A DNA stretch of 64,000 bases from Solirubrobacterales bacterium (lineage in GTDB: Bacteria > Actinomycetota > Thermoleophilia > Solirubrobacterales > 70-9). The notes under the pieces were generated by a model that saw nothing but the letters and a program-made list of their open reading frames with translations, was not told where the DNA came from and did no database searches. The first letter of the stretch is position 1; each line of letters opens with the position of its first letter. A program made the translations under genes and the position numbers. Shown here piece by piece: positions 46,263 through 56,264 of this stretch. Where the stretch lies: assembly GCA_016712175.1 (NCBI GenBank), contig JADJRQ010000001.1:248001-312000 (forward strand). The letters run 5' to 3'.

Positions 46263-47432
46263 TCAGGTTTTGTGGTCTCGGGATCGCCCTCTTGGAGAGG
46301 CGATCCCGAGAACGCGCATCGCCTTGATGCCGAGGCCGAGCCGTTCGCGGCCTTCGGTCGCGGTGGCGTCATGTCCGCTCAGGTCCCGGATTCGCTCCAG
46401 GCGGTAGCGGATCGTGTGGCGGTGGGTGAACATCTGCTTGGCGGTGGCCGGCACGTTGGCATCGCTGTCCAGATAAGCCTCGACTGTCGCAACGAGATCG
46501 GTCTGGTACTGCTCGTCGTACGCGACCAGCGGCTCGACCGTTTCGGAATAGAAGCTGTGAAGTTCTTCGTCGCTGGTGCCGAGCAACAGGCGGTAGGCGC
46601 CGGTTTCCTCGAAGGCGATCGGGGAACGACCCTCGGCCTCGCCGACGTTCAACGCCAGGTGGGCTTCGCGGGCGGCCCGTTCGAACTCAACCGGGATGGT
46701 CGCGATGCGCGAGCGGGAGATGGTCACATGAAGGCTGCCAAGCGAGCGTGGCAGTTCCCGTTCGAGAGCCCCTTCGACCTTGACCAGCCGCTCCTCCTCC
46801 GGTGTCGGCACGATGATGCCGACGATGGAGCCGTCGTCAATCTCGCTCATCGCCGCGATCGAACCGGGAGCCGCTGCCCGCAGAGTGCGTACGGTCATGT
46901 CGAGTACCCGGGCACGCCAGTCGCCATCCTGCGCCGAACCCGCGTGGGCCCGGACCATGATCACGCCACCGCCACGAGAGATGTCACAACCGACCTCCTC
47001 AGCCCTGGTCACGATCTCCTCCGGGTCGACCAGCGTGCCATCGAGAATTGCCCGGACCGCGTCCGAGACCGCACCTTCGTTCCCCCATTCGGCCGAGCGG
47101 GCACGCTCGACCTCGAGCGCCGCCAATGCGGCCAGAATGTCAAGCGAATCCTGGTCTGCAGCTTCGCCGAGATATCTGACTTCGCCGACGGGGTCGTCGC
47201 CCAGGACAAGATCGATTGCGGTCACTCCTTTGGCGCGGGCGGTGAGCTTGCCTTCCTGGGACTGGGTGGCTCCGGCAACTGCCAGGACGATCCCGGACCG
47301 GTCGAGGAAAGCAACCGGCACCCCGAGGACATCTGCCGCGGCGCGCGCAAGACCCGGGAGGCCACGGCCGGCCAGAACCGGGCTGGCCAGACGGTTGGCA
47401 CTGGTCGCCTTGCCGGCCGTCGCCGGACTCAT
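46263..47432 (-). CDS. PucR-family transcriptional regulator
   Basis: 389 residues. The C-terminal domain has the PucR HTH_30 signature: QMFTHRHTIRYRLERIRDLSG. The middle is a GGDEF-like/GAF-like region (FLDRSGIVLAVAGATQ early, then ISRGGGVIMVRAH). PucR proteins usually activate purine or amino-acid catabolism genes; the ligand is unknown. The ATG shares one base with the upstream stop (TGATG), so it is coupled to the small membrane gene and DedA-PAP2. The three hydrolases on the other strand could be its targets, but that is guesswork. Confidence 0.88.
   Translation of the reverse strand: MSPATAGKATSANRLASPVLAGRGLPGLARAAADVLGVPVAFLDRSGIVLAVAGATQSQEGKLTARAKGVTAIDLVLGDDPVGEVRYLGEAADQDSLDILAALAALEVERARSAEWGNEGAVSDAVRAILDGTLVDPEEIVTRAEEVGCDISRGGGVIMVRAHAGSAQDGDWRARVLDMTVRTLRAAAPGSIAAMSEIDDGSIVGIIVPTPEEERLVKVEGALERELPRSLGSLHVTISRSRIATIPVEFERAAREAHLALNVGEAEGRSPIAFEETGAYRLLLGTSDEELHSFYSETVEPLVAYDEQYQTDLVATVEAYLDSDANVPATAKQMFTHRHTIRYRLERIRDLSGHDATATEGRERLGLGIKAMRVLGIASPRGRSRDHKT
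46276..46311. terminator. 13-bp hairpin between convergent genes
   Basis: TCTCGGGATCGCC (46276-46288) pairs with GGCGATCCCGAGA (46299-46311) over a 10-nt loop, starting 14 bp past the hydrolase stop. It lies inside the last codons of the PucR gene and has no T-run, so termination is likely but unproven. Confidence 0.55.
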
Positions 47433-47692
47433 CAGTTCGACCAGGGAAGGAAGTCAGTAACGATGATGTCGTGGGACCAGAGAACGTAGAAGATTCCGAG
47501 AAGGATCCCCACGGTTATCAGGGTTCCGAGAATGAAGAGCGAGAGGAAGCCTGCCGCCAGCTTTTCGTGCCAGCGGCCGAAAGAGCTCATGGCCGGAACC
47601 ATGATCAGGCCTATGAAGGCCGCGAGACTTATTACCGAAGCGGCTCCGAGGAGCCACCAGTTTTCTGAAAGAGCGATGACCATCGCGCTCAA
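47432..47692 (-). CDS. Small two-span membrane protein
   Basis: 86 residues with two hydrophobic spans (LLGAASVISLAAFIGLIM and FLSLFILGTLITVGILLGIF). The ATG overlaps the DedA-PAP2 stop (ATGA) and its stop overlaps the PucR start, placing it in the middle of a tight three-gene run. No family recognised; possibly a partner of the DedA-PAP2 protein. Confidence 0.7.
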   Translation of the reverse strand: MSAMVIALSENWWLLGAASVISLAAFIGLIMVPAMSSFGRWHEKLAAGFLSLFILGTLITVGILLGIFYVLWSHDIIVTDFLPWSN

Positions 47693-49161
47693 GTCTTACG
47701 TAACTGGCCCGCGAGCAGGGCTGCGACCGCAAAGAAGGCGAAACAGAAGGCCCCGAGGGCCCAGCCGGCGTTCACGTCGCTCAGATAGTGGACCCCGAGG
47801 TACACCCGGCTGAGACCGACCAGCGCCGTCACCGCAATACCGCTCAGGACGAGTGCGGTCTTCCGCACCATGTCCGGCCGCAGGCGGACTGCGATCGTCA
47901 CTGCGAGCCATACGTAGAAGACGGAATGGGCAGCGTGGCCGCTGGGGAATGAGGCGCTGCTGAAGCCGGTGAGACCACCGGTAGGGCGGGGCCGGTCGAC
48001 CCCCTCCTTGAGCAGATCTACCCCGATGTAGATGGCCAAAGTCGACAGCAGGAGCACCGCAAGTTCGGTGTACCGGCGGCCGGCATAAAGGAAGGTGCCC
48101 GTAATCGCGGTCAGGCCAACGATTACAGGGGTCGAACCGAGATCGGTAATGACCTTGGCGACATCGACGAACCATCCGGTGCGGATCCGGTCGACGAGGT
48201 CGAAGGCCGCCGTGTCGCCAGGGGTCGGTCCGCCATTGCCGAGGAGGATCTCGGTGTACGCAATCACGATGAACGCCGAGACGGCGATGATTGCGCAGAG
48301 CGTCGTCACTTCAAGTCCAAAGGTACCGCCAGGGGTCAGCCGGGCGACCAGCCAGTCCCATTGAGGCCGCAACCTGCGGCCGAGACCGACCAACCGAGCC
48401 GAGACCCGGTATCGCTCCATGCCCTCGACCAGCTTAACCCGGTTCTCAGGCACCTTGAGGAAGCGGACGCTGACCACCGCGATGACGCTGACCACGATGA
48501 TGGTGCCGATGATCAGGGCGACCAGACCTACGTACTGCGGCGCGGCGTCAATGCTACGGGCAAAGATGTAGCCGGCCATGATGTGCAGCGTCACCTGCAG
48601 CCCGGCCCCGAGGACGCTGTATGGCACGAATGCCCGGTACCGCATGCCAGAGCTGCCGGCCACGCACGGCGAGAGCGCCGGGACCAGTCCGAGGAACCGG
48701 CCGATCAGCACCGTCTTTCCGCCGTGCTTCTCGAAGTAATCCTCGACCTTGACGTACCTCTCTTCGGTGATGCCCACGCGGTCACCGTGCTGGAGGATGA
48801 ATGAGCGTCCCAGCCGGTGGCCGAGGTAGAAGCTGACGGTATCGCCGAGCACTGCCGAGACCCAGGCAATCGCGATCAGCAGGTAGACATTGATTACACC
48901 TTGACCGGCCACTGCTCCGGCGACGAGCAACGCTGTCTCCCCCGGTACCAGCAGCCCGACAAACGCGCCGGTCTCGAGGAACGAGAGGATTGCGATGAGC
49001 AGGTAGGTCCAGGCACCGAGGAAGTTGGCGAACTCGTCGAGCAGATACTGAAGGTCGAGTTCCGGGAAGAACTGCCTGTAGAGGAAGTAGAGCACTCCGG
49101 CCACGACCAGCGCTGCTGCGGCGGCGATGGCCTTGCCCCGGGTTGTCTCCGGGATCCTCAC
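47689..49161 (-). CDS. DedA-family / PAP2 phosphatase fusion membrane protein
   Basis: 490 residues joining two membrane enzymes of lipid carriers. The first 210 residues are DedA/VTT-like (FLETGAFVGLLVPGETALLVAG, FYLGHRLGR, GRFLGLVPALSP). The second half is PAP2-like: KEGVDRPRPTGG, SFPSGHAAHS, and SRVYLGVHYLSDV, the three conserved phosphatase motifs. Both families act on undecaprenyl phosphates or phosphatidate, so the fusion probably flips and dephosphorylates a lipid carrier. Its ATG overlaps the ispE stop by 4 nt, linking polyprenyl lipid supply and recycling. Confidence 0.92.
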   Translation of the reverse strand: MRIPETTRGKAIAAAAALVVAGVLYFLYRQFFPELDLQYLLDEFANFLGAWTYLLIAILSFLETGAFVGLLVPGETALLVAGAVAGQGVINVYLLIAIAWVSAVLGDTVSFYLGHRLGRSFILQHGDRVGITEERYVKVEDYFEKHGGKTVLIGRFLGLVPALSPCVAGSSGMRYRAFVPYSVLGAGLQVTLHIMAGYIFARSIDAAPQYVGLVALIIGTIIVVSVIAVVSVRFLKVPENRVKLVEGMERYRVSARLVGLGRRLRPQWDWLVARLTPGGTFGLEVTTLCAIIAVSAFIVIAYTEILLGNGGPTPGDTAAFDLVDRIRTGWFVDVAKVITDLGSTPVIVGLTAITGTFLYAGRRYTELAVLLLSTLAIYIGVDLLKEGVDRPRPTGGLTGFSSASFPSGHAAHSVFYVWLAVTIAVRLRPDMVRKTALVLSGIAVTALVGLSRVYLGVHYLSDVNAGWALGAFCFAFFAVAALLAGQLRKT

Positions 49162-49993
49162 AGGCCGATTCCGCCCTGGCAGGCGATCGCCTTGTCTTCC
49201 AGAGACGCGACCGCATCTTCCGCCGCCGCACGCTCCGGGAAAATCCCGAACACGGTCGGACCGGTGCCGGTCATGCCGGTGAATCCCGCGCCGGCTTCCT
49301 CGAGCCGCTGCTTGCGCGAACCAATCTCGGGCTTCAGCGAGAGGGCCGCAGGTTCGAGGTCGTTGACCAGCAGTCCGGGATATGCGAGCGGGGTGACGCC
49401 GCCACTCGCGACGGCCCAGAGGCGGCTGGACATCTCGTCGAGTTCCTCCTGCCCACGGCCTGAGCCGAGACGGTCGGCCTCAGTGAATACCGCAGCGGTG
49501 GAAAGTCCTTCCTCGAAAGGCGAAAGCACGATCCAGTGCTCGGCTGGTACCGGAAGCGAAGTCAGCTTCTGGCCGACACCTTCGACCAGGCAGGGAGCCG
49601 GGTCGATTTGCGACGGCACGTCGGCCCCCAGGAGGATCGCGAGGCCAGCCAGGTCATCGACCTCGCCAACGGCCATACGCAGCACAGCGGCCGCGTCGGC
49701 ACTTCCCCCGCCGAGCCCGGCCTGGACCGGAATCTGTTTGTCGATCTCGATCCGGAGCGGTGGACGCTGCCAGCCTTCGGAACGCAGGAGCCTCAGGGCT
49801 TCGGCCGCAGGTTCAGACCGGTCACCCCGGGGCAGATCACTTCATCGCGCCCGGCATCGGTCACGACCAGCCGGTCCTCGAGCGACAGGGGCTCGAAGAT
49901 CGACGCCAGTTCGTGCAGGCCGTCGTCCCTCCTCGGGCCGAGGTAGAGGCATAGATTCAGCTTGGCTGGGGCGCGTAGTTCAGTCGGTGTCAT
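49158..49993 (-). CDS. ispE: 4-diphosphocytidyl-2-C-methylerythritol kinase (one frameshift)
   Basis: GHMP kinase of the MEP isoprenoid pathway. The N-terminus ELRAPAKLNLCLYLG is in the first frame; after about 49805 the next frame continues LRLLRSEGW and the ATP-binding PVQAGLGGGSADAAAVL. The break is a single missing base in CTGCGGCC, where CTGGCGGCC would read LAAEAL. Late motif: GMTGTGPTVFGIF. The corrected length is about 278 residues. Because the pathway is essential here, error is the likely cause. It starts 8 bp after the rsmA stop. Confidence 0.9.
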
Positions 49994-50001
49994 CGGGCTG
50001 T

Positions 50002-50772
50002 TCAGGGCTCGTCGGGAAGGTCGATCATCCCCGAAAAAGCGGCGAACTGCTCGGGAGAAAGCGCTTCCGCCCGGATTCCGGGATCGATTCCGATCTCTTC
50101 CAGGGCGATCCGGGCCGGTTCGAAGGCGCCGGGGATCGCCATATCCATCGACCGCGGCATCGTCTTTCGCCGGTGGCTGAATGCCGCCCGGACCACGGTA
50201 CGAACCCGCTCGTCCGGCCCGGGGCCGCTCCGTCTGATCGAAATGATCGCCGAATCGACCCGCGGTTGTGGCCGGAAGACGGTCCGGCTCACCTTGCGCA
50301 CCATCTTCACTTCACCCGCGAGCTGCGCGAGGACGGAGGGTCCACCATAGGCCTTCGACCCCGGTCCGGCGCGCAGCCGGTCGGCGATTTCCTTCTGGAC
50401 CATCACCGACCAGGTCAGGATCGACGGCAACTCGAAGATCGACCGCATGATCACGGGCGTGGCCACGGCGTAAGGAAGGTTGGCGACCATGGCGGTCGGT
50501 TGTGGCTCAAGCAGGCTGAAGTCGTACTTGACCGCATCTGCCCAGATGATGTTGACGTTTTCGAGCTTTTCGACCTGCCAGAGCAAGGGTTCAAGACCAC
50601 GGTCGAGTTCGATCACATGGACTCCGGCGCAAGCCGCCGCAAGGCGTTCGGTCAGCAAGCCCTCCCCGACGCCGACCTCCAGCACCTGGTCTCTTGGACC
50701 GACCCCTGAGTCCTCAACGATCGCGTCAAGAAGGTTGGGATCGGACAGGAAATTCTGGCCCAGCCTCACCAA
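50002..50772 (-). CDS. rsmA: 16S rRNA dimethyladenosine transferase
   Basis: Methylates two adenines of helix 45 in 16S rRNA. 256 residues: LGQNFLSDPNLLDAIVED, the SAM-binding EVGVGEGLLTE, and NLPY (VANLPYAVATPVI), the catalytic motif. The TTG at 50772 overlaps the tatD stop by 7 nt, so the two are coupled. Followed by ispE, as in many actinobacteria. Confidence 0.93.
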   Translation of the reverse strand: MVRLGQNFLSDPNLLDAIVEDSGVGPRDQVLEVGVGEGLLTERLAAACAGVHVIELDRGLEPLLWQVEKLENVNIIWADAVKYDFSLLEPQPTAMVANLPYAVATPVIMRSIFELPSILTWSVMVQKEIADRLRAGPGSKAYGGPSVLAQLAGEVKMVRKVSRTVFRPQPRVDSAIISIRRSGPGPDERVRTVVRAAFSHRRKTMPRSMDMAIPGAFEPARIALEEIGIDPGIRAEALSPEQFAAFSGMIDLPDEP

Positions 50773-51533
50773 CCGAATACACGCTGCGCGTTGGCCGTCA
50801 CGGTCTGGTCAAATTCTTCGTAGGTGACGCCTCGGACATCAGCCAGGAGCTCGGCTGTCTCAACCACGAAAGCGGGCTGGTTGCGGTGCCGGCGGCGCGA
50901 CTGGGGCGTCAGGTAAGGCGCGTCGGTCTCGGCGAGGATCCGGTCCTCGGGAACCTTGGTCGCTGCAAATCGCAGGTCCTTGTTTGCCGGGTAGGTGACG
51001 TTTCCGGCGAAAGAGCAGTACCAGCGCCGCTCGGCCGCCCGCTCGACCCAGGCCGGCGCGGAGAAACAGTGGAGGATCACTTCGAGGTCCTCTCCGGCCT
51101 CATCGAGCATTGCGAAAGCTTCTTTCACCGCGGCCTCTTCGCCTTGAGGGTCACGAACGTGGATCACGATCGGCAGGCCGAGATTCGAAGCGATCTCGAT
51201 CTGGGCGGCGAAAGCGACCCGCTGGTTGTCCGCGTCGGCCGTGTCGCGGTAGAAGTCGAGTCCGGTCTCGCCGATTGCGACGACCTTGTCGTGTGAGGCC
51301 AGGGCCGTGATGTCGCCGGCCGCGGCACCATCGAAACCGTCGGCGTCGTTCGGGTGGCGACCGATCGCCGCGTAGACCTCTTCGTTGGCCTCGGCCAGCG
51401 CAATCTGCTCGCGATTGCCCGCCTCATCGAGACCGACGGTGAGGATTCGTGTCAGACCGGCCTCGCCGGCCTGACGCAGAACCTCCTCAGGACTCTCCTG
51501 ACACCTCGTCACGTGAGAATGGGTGTCAACCAA
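50766..51533 (-). CDS. tatD: TatD-family metal-dependent hydrolase (DNase)
   Basis: 255 residues with the family metal ligands: VDTHSHV at the start, AIGETGLDFYRD, VIHVRD, HCFS, and AETDAPYLTP. TatD proteins are 3'-5' exonucleases with a broad housekeeping role. The TTG start at 51533 is the first codon before VDTHSH. A secreted small protein lies just upstream on the same strand. Confidence 0.93.
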   Translation of the reverse strand: MVDTHSHVTRCQESPEEVLRQAGEAGLTRILTVGLDEAGNREQIALAEANEEVYAAIGRHPNDADGFDGAAAGDITALASHDKVVAIGETGLDFYRDTADADNQRVAFAAQIEIASNLGLPIVIHVRDPQGEEAAVKEAFAMLDEAGEDLEVILHCFSAPAWVERAAERRWYCSFAGNVTYPANKDLRFAATKVPEDRILAETDAPYLTPQSRRRHRNQPAFVVETAELLADVRGVTYEEFDQTVTANAQRVFGW

Positions 51534-51539
51534 AGTGCC

Positions 51540-51953
51540 CTATCGGTAGAAACGGAAGGTGCGGTTCTTCTTCACGACTTTTCCGGTGGCTACATCTTTG
51601 GCCCGGATTCGAACCTTGAAGCGGCATTTCCGGTAGTTGGTACGCAAGTACTTGATCCCGTACCTGGTCAGTGAAAACCTCACGGTGGCGATCGAATTCG
51701 CCTCCAGAATGCCGCTGTCTTTGTTCGTGGTATTCCCGAGCGGCGTGACCAACGTCAGCTTCACCTTTGCGGCGCAGGTCTCGCTGCAGGACGTCAGACC
51801 CTTGAGGACCTTCTTTACCTTGAGCCTCTTCTTGCTATTGGTCGATGTGATCTTGACCTTGAGCGGAGCGGCATTGGCGACGCTGACCTGAGTCGCCGAA
51901 GTGAAGACCCCGATTGAAAGCAACAAAGCGACTGAAACGATGACTTTTCGCAT
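51540..51953 (-). CDS. Small secreted basic protein
   Basis: 137 residues with signal peptide (MRKVIVSVALLLSIGVF, ending near ANA). The mature part is Lys-rich, with two Cys in SCSETC and one in YRKCRF, and resembles the Lys-rich beta-domains seen at the ends of the secreted hydrolases and YHYH proteins here. It inserts between metG and tatD in the housekeeping block and is probably cell-surface. Confidence 0.72.
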   Translation of the reverse strand: MRKVIVSVALLLSIGVFTSATQVSVANAAPLKVKITSTNSKKRLKVKKVLKGLTSCSETCAAKVKLTLVTPLGNTTNKDSGILEANSIATVRFSLTRYGIKYLRTNYRKCRFKVRIRAKDVATGKVVKKNRTFRFYR

Positions 51954-52019
51954 GTAACCCCTGAAAGAATTGCCAGAACGTCGATCTTACCGGGCAGGAA
52001 CCCCGTCGCGATTGACCCG

Positions 52020-53514
52020 CTACAGCTTTGGAAACAACGGCTCGATGCGGCTGACCTTCTGGCCGCCGGACCGGGAACCGAAGTCCTCGAGTCCGAGGCT
52101 TTCCTGGCTGAGTGCCTCGAGCAGGACGGCCGTCGAATTCGGCAGGTACGGATGGAGCAGAAGGACGAGGATCCGCAGGCCTTCGACCAGGCTGTAGAGC
52201 ACCTGGTCCAGCCGATCCGTGTCGCCGTCGTCCTTGGCGAGAACCCAGGGCTGGCTTTCTTCGACGTACCGGTTGAGGCGTCGCACCAGCACCCAGATCT
52301 CTTCGAGCGCCTGGCTGATCTGGGCCTCGTCGAGCAGGGCCGAAATCCGGGCCGAGATTCCTTCGAAGTCGGCGACCAGCAGCGGATCGGCGTCAGCCTC
52401 CGGGACGATTCCCTCCCGGTACCGGTCGACCATCGCCAGGCTGCGTGAGGCCAGATTGCCAAAATCGTTGGCGAGCTCGGATTCGTAGCGCGACTCGAAC
52501 CCTTCGGTCGAAATCGATCCGTCCTGCCCGAAGCTGACTTCGCGGAAGCAGTAGAACCGCAGGGCGTCGGCACCGAACTTCTCGATCACCTCGAAAGGAT
52601 CGAGTACGTTCCCGAGCGACTTCGACATCTTCTTCTCCCCATCAACAGGTAGCCGTGGATGAACATGCGCTGCGGCGGCTCGAGGCCGGCTGCCATCAGG
52701 AAGGCGGGCCAGTAAACCGCGTGGAACTTGAGGATGTCCTTGGCGAGGATGTGCCAACTTGCAGGCCAGTACCGGCCGGTCAGGTCCTCGCCTTCGCGGG
52801 CGTAGCCGAGGGCCGAGTAGTAGTTGCTGAGGGCATCGAACCAGACGTACATGACCTGGTCCGAGTCCCAGGGGAGCGGTACGCCCCAGCTCAGCTGTGA
52901 GCGCGAGAGGGATACGTCCCGCAGGCCGCCGCGAATGAAAGAGAGCGCTTCGTTCCGGCGGAAGTCCGGCTTGACCATCTCCGGGTTCTCTTCGTAGAGC
53001 TGTTCGAGTTTCTCCTGGAAGGCGGAGAGCTTGAAGAACCAGTTCTCCTCCTTCTCACGCAGCAGGGGGATCTCGTGAATCAGACAGGTGTCGCCAGGGC
53101 CGATCTCGTTCTCGTTCTTGAAGTCGGCACAACGCGGGCAGTACCAGCCTTCGTAGAGGCCCTGGTAGACGTAGCCGTTGTCCTTGACCCGGGTGACCAG
53201 CTCCTGCACCTTTTCGATGTGACCCTGGTCGGTGGTCCGGATGAAGAAGTCATGGGTCGAATCGACCCGTCCAACCAGATCCTCGAACTTCGGCGCGTTG
53301 CGATCGACCAGCTCCTGGGGTGAGATGCCTGCGGCTTCGGCCGCCTGGGCGATCGGCTCACCGTGCTCGTCGGTGCCGGTGAGCATGAACACGTCCTCCC
53401 CGCGCTGGCGCATGTGGCGGGCCAGGATGTCGGCGGCCATGGTCGAGTAGGCGTGGCCGAGATGCGGTTCGCCGTTCGAGGTAATAAATCGGGGGTGGTT
53501 ACGTAGTAACTCAT
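52020..53514 (-). CDS. metG: Methionyl-tRNA synthetase (several apparent frameshifts)
   Basis: The ATG at 53514 reads MSYYVTTP and then breaks; by one-base corrections near 53493 and 53480 it continues IYYLNGEPHLGHAYSTMAADIL, the HIGH-type motif. The central frame runs to FIHGYLL; near 52645 the frame shifts to VDGEKKMSKSLGN, the KMSKS loop. A zinc-knuckle segment is seen in WYCPRCADF. The protein is about 500 residues without the tRNA-binding extension. All breaks hit conserved motifs, so an essential gene with sequence errors is the natural reading. It lies 33 bp after an ATP-grasp gene and precedes the secreted protein. Confidence 0.9.
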
Positions 53515-53547
53515 GCGAGGACCAGCTAGGGGTCGAGCCACGCGGTA

Positions 53548-54464
53548 TCAGGCCAGTTCGGCCTCGACCGCGTCGGCGAAGGCCACCGCGCCCGGCACCT
53601 CGAGCGAGGTCGTCTGACCGAGGTAAAAACCCGGCTCCGTCAGCTCGACTTCCATCAGGACGGGTCCGCTACGGGTGGTCACCATGTCGATCCGGGCATA
53701 GAGCGGCATCCGGCCGACACGGTTGGACAGAGCCAGGCGATCGTCTGACACCCCAGGTCGATCTCGTCCTCACTCGCTTCGGTCAAGGTGATCAGGTCTT
53801 CGACGAGCATCCCGGCCGCAACACTGTTTCCGGGACTCAGCTCGGCCACCCCCACTTCGGGCAAGAAGGCCCGCTTCTTCAACGAGTAGGCGTACCGGCC
53901 TCCGAAGAAGATCACGGCGGTCTCTCCCACAGAATCGATCTCTTCGATATACGGCTGGATCATCGCGATCTCATCCTGGTCACCGAGCTTCTCCAGCAAA
54001 TCGAGACCATCACCCCTGTGGTCGTCGCTGAAGATTCCCGTGTCACGGGCGCCGGCGCCGGTGACCGGCTTGATCACAACTTTGCCACCGAAGTCGGGAA
54101 CCGGTCCATGCGGCGCGATCAGCAGGGTCGGCGGCACCCGCAGACCGGCACCATCGAGCTCGGCCAGGTACCGCTTGTCGGTGTTCCAGCGCAACAAGTC
54201 AGGACCGTTTCGGAGCCTTTCCGGTCCGACCGAATCAGCCCAGGCGAGAAACTCCGCGAGCCGATCCGCGTAGTCCCAGGGCGATCGCACGACGACAAGC
54301 TCGTACCCGTCCCAGTCGGCCTCTGGATCGTCCCAGGCGACGAACTCGACCTCGATCCCCCGGTCCGCGAGGACAACGGCCGAAAGCTGGTCGTCTCCCC
54401 ATTCCGGTTGGCGCGGCTCGCTGGTCACAAAGCAGACGCGGGCTGCCGCGGCAACCTCGTTCAT
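53548..54464 (-). CDS. ATP-grasp enzyme (RimK/glutathione-synthetase-like), one frameshift
   Basis: About 305 residues when joined. Visible ATP-grasp features are VVIKPVTGAGARDTG, a Glu-rich IQPYIEEIDSVGETAVIFFGG loop, and PLYARIDMV with LMEVELTEPGFY carrying the C-terminal Mg-binding Glu. The frame breaks near 53748: after GCQ the next frame continues DDRLALSNRVGRMPLY. Such enzymes join an acid to an amine using ATP; the substrate is unknown. The ATG overlaps the rsmI stop by 4 nt, so the two are coupled. Confidence 0.82.
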
Positions 54465-55288
54465 CGCCGGGGTTCGCGACCAGTCAAAGCTTTATAGAGG
54501 TCGTTCGCGCGTGTGCCTGTGAGCGTGGCAACGACAGTCGCCGCGGCCCGGGGCCGCGCGCCGGACTGGACGAGGCGCTTCAGGGCTTCAACTGCAAAGG
54601 CGATGTCCTGACTCTGGCCGGCTGCCTCTGCCGGTCCGATCACCAGGACGATCTCTCCCTTGACCTCGCTTTTGTACCGCAGCGCGAGCTCGGAAAGCGT
54701 GCCTCGGGAAACTTCTTCGTGCAGCTTGGTCATCTCGCGGCAGACGGCTGCCTGCCGCTCGGGGGCGATCTCGGCCAGAGCGGCCAGAGACTTGGAGATG
54801 CGGCGCGGCGACTCGAACGCGATCACGGTCTCCGTCGAGTTGAGCACCCGTTCCATCTCTCCCGAACGCTTCGGCAGGAAACCTTCGAAGCGCCAGCGAT
54901 CGGTCGGCAAGCCGGAAACGACGAGGGCCACCGGGATCACCGAGGGGCCAGGCAGGACGTTGACCTCGAGGCCGCGATCGATGCAGGCCCGGATCAGTCG
55001 ATAGCCGGGATCAGAGATTGCCGGCATACCGGCGTCGGAGACCAAAGTGATTCTCTCGCCACGTTCGACGCGCTTGACCAGCTCGGTCGCCCGGGACTTC
55101 TCATTTCCTTCGTGATTGGACACCAGGCGAGGTTTCGGCAGGATCTCGAGCCGCTCGAGGAGGCGACCAGTGCGGCGTGTGTCCTCGCAGGCGATGTAGT
55201 CGGCGTCGACCAGGGCCTCGCGCACCCGCTTGGTGATGTCATCCATGTTGCCGATCGGTGTCGGCGCGATTGTCAGTCTTCCCGGCAT
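54461..55288 (-). CDS. rsmI: 16S rRNA 2'-O-methyltransferase RsmI
   Basis: Methylates C1402 of 16S rRNA. 275 residues: PTPIGNMDDITKRVREAL, ACEDTRRTGRLLE, LVSDAGMPAISDPGYRL, and GEIVLVIGPAE near the end, the tetrapyrrole-methylase fold. It overlaps both neighbours, reading with the ROK kinase upstream and the ATP-grasp gene downstream. Confidence 0.94.
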   Translation of the reverse strand: MPGRLTIAPTPIGNMDDITKRVREALVDADYIACEDTRRTGRLLERLEILPKPRLVSNHEGNEKSRATELVKRVERGERITLVSDAGMPAISDPGYRLIRACIDRGLEVNVLPGPSVIPVALVVSGLPTDRWRFEGFLPKRSGEMERVLNSTETVIAFESPRRISKSLAALAEIAPERQAAVCREMTKLHEEVSRGTLSELALRYKSEVKGEIVLVIGPAEAAGQSQDIAFAVEALKRLVQSGARPRAAATVVATLTGTRANDLYKALTGREPRR

Positions 55289-56241
55289 CAGCTTCTGCTT
55301 TCCATTTCGATCCGTGCCATCGCAGCGGCGCCGATCATGCCAGCTTCCGGACCCAGTTCGGCCGCAACCACTCTGGTCTGGTCCATCGGCCGAAGCGCCC
55401 TCCCCTTCAATTCTTTCCTCGCCGGCTCTAGGATCAGCTCGCCCATCGCCATCGCGCCGCCGCCGAGGACGATTACCTCGGGTTCGAAGATGTTGCTGAG
55501 CAGGACCAACGCATTGCCGAGATAGTGGCCGGCCATCTCGATCACCACGATCGCCTCTTCGTCGCCATTGAGCGCCGCCTCGGTCACCTCGCGGCCGGTG
55601 ATCGGCTGGCCGGCAACGGCCATCCTGCCGAGGACTGATTCAGGGACCCGCTCCGCGGCCTCCTGGCCCGCCCGGCCGATCGCGTTACCCGAGGCGAACA
55701 TTTCGACGCAACCGCGCCCGCCCGGCAGGTCCGGCACGGCCCGTCGATCTCGACCACGGTGTGGCCCAATTCCGCGCCGGCACCGCCTGAGCCGCGAAAC
55801 AGCTTGCCGTCGATCCATACTCCGCCGCCGATTCCAGTGCCGAGGGTCAGGAGCAGAGCATGCCTCACGCCCCTCGCCGCCCCGAAGAGGGCCTCGGCGA
55901 GCATCGCGACGTTGGCGTCGTTGTCGATCGAGACAGGGAGGTCAACCTTTTCGGCAAGCAGATCCCGCACCGGAACATCTTCCAGGGAGATTCGCCGTGC
56001 TGATCGCAATACCACGCTCGAAGTCAAGTGTGGCTGGAATCCCCACACCGGCCGCAACGGCACCCGGATGCCGCTCGTGTGCCATATTGATCTGCTCGGC
56101 GAGCAGGTCTACGACCTCGCCTTGCGAATATCCCTTCGAGGGAACCAGGTTGCTCCAGCCGGTTTCGCACTGGTCATCCACGACTCCGACCGCAAGTTTT
56201 GTGCCGCCGAGGTCGACCCCGATCGTTTCGCTCCGATTCAT
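55288..56241 (-). CDS. ROK-family sugar kinase (glucokinase-like), two frameshifts
   Basis: The first part has the phosphate loop GVDLGGTKLAVGVV; after about 55985 the next frame gives LEDVPVRDLLAEKVDLPVSI, DNDANVAMLAE and LGTGIGGGVWIDG. After about 55735 a third frame gives CVEMFASGNAIGR (last zinc/His ligands region) and the C-terminus. Joined length is about 317 residues, typical for bacterial ROK glucokinases. The sugar is not certain. It lies upstream of rsmI and divergent from the LCP gene. Confidence 0.86.
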
Positions 56242-56264
56242 CAGTTACCAATGTTTACCCCTTC

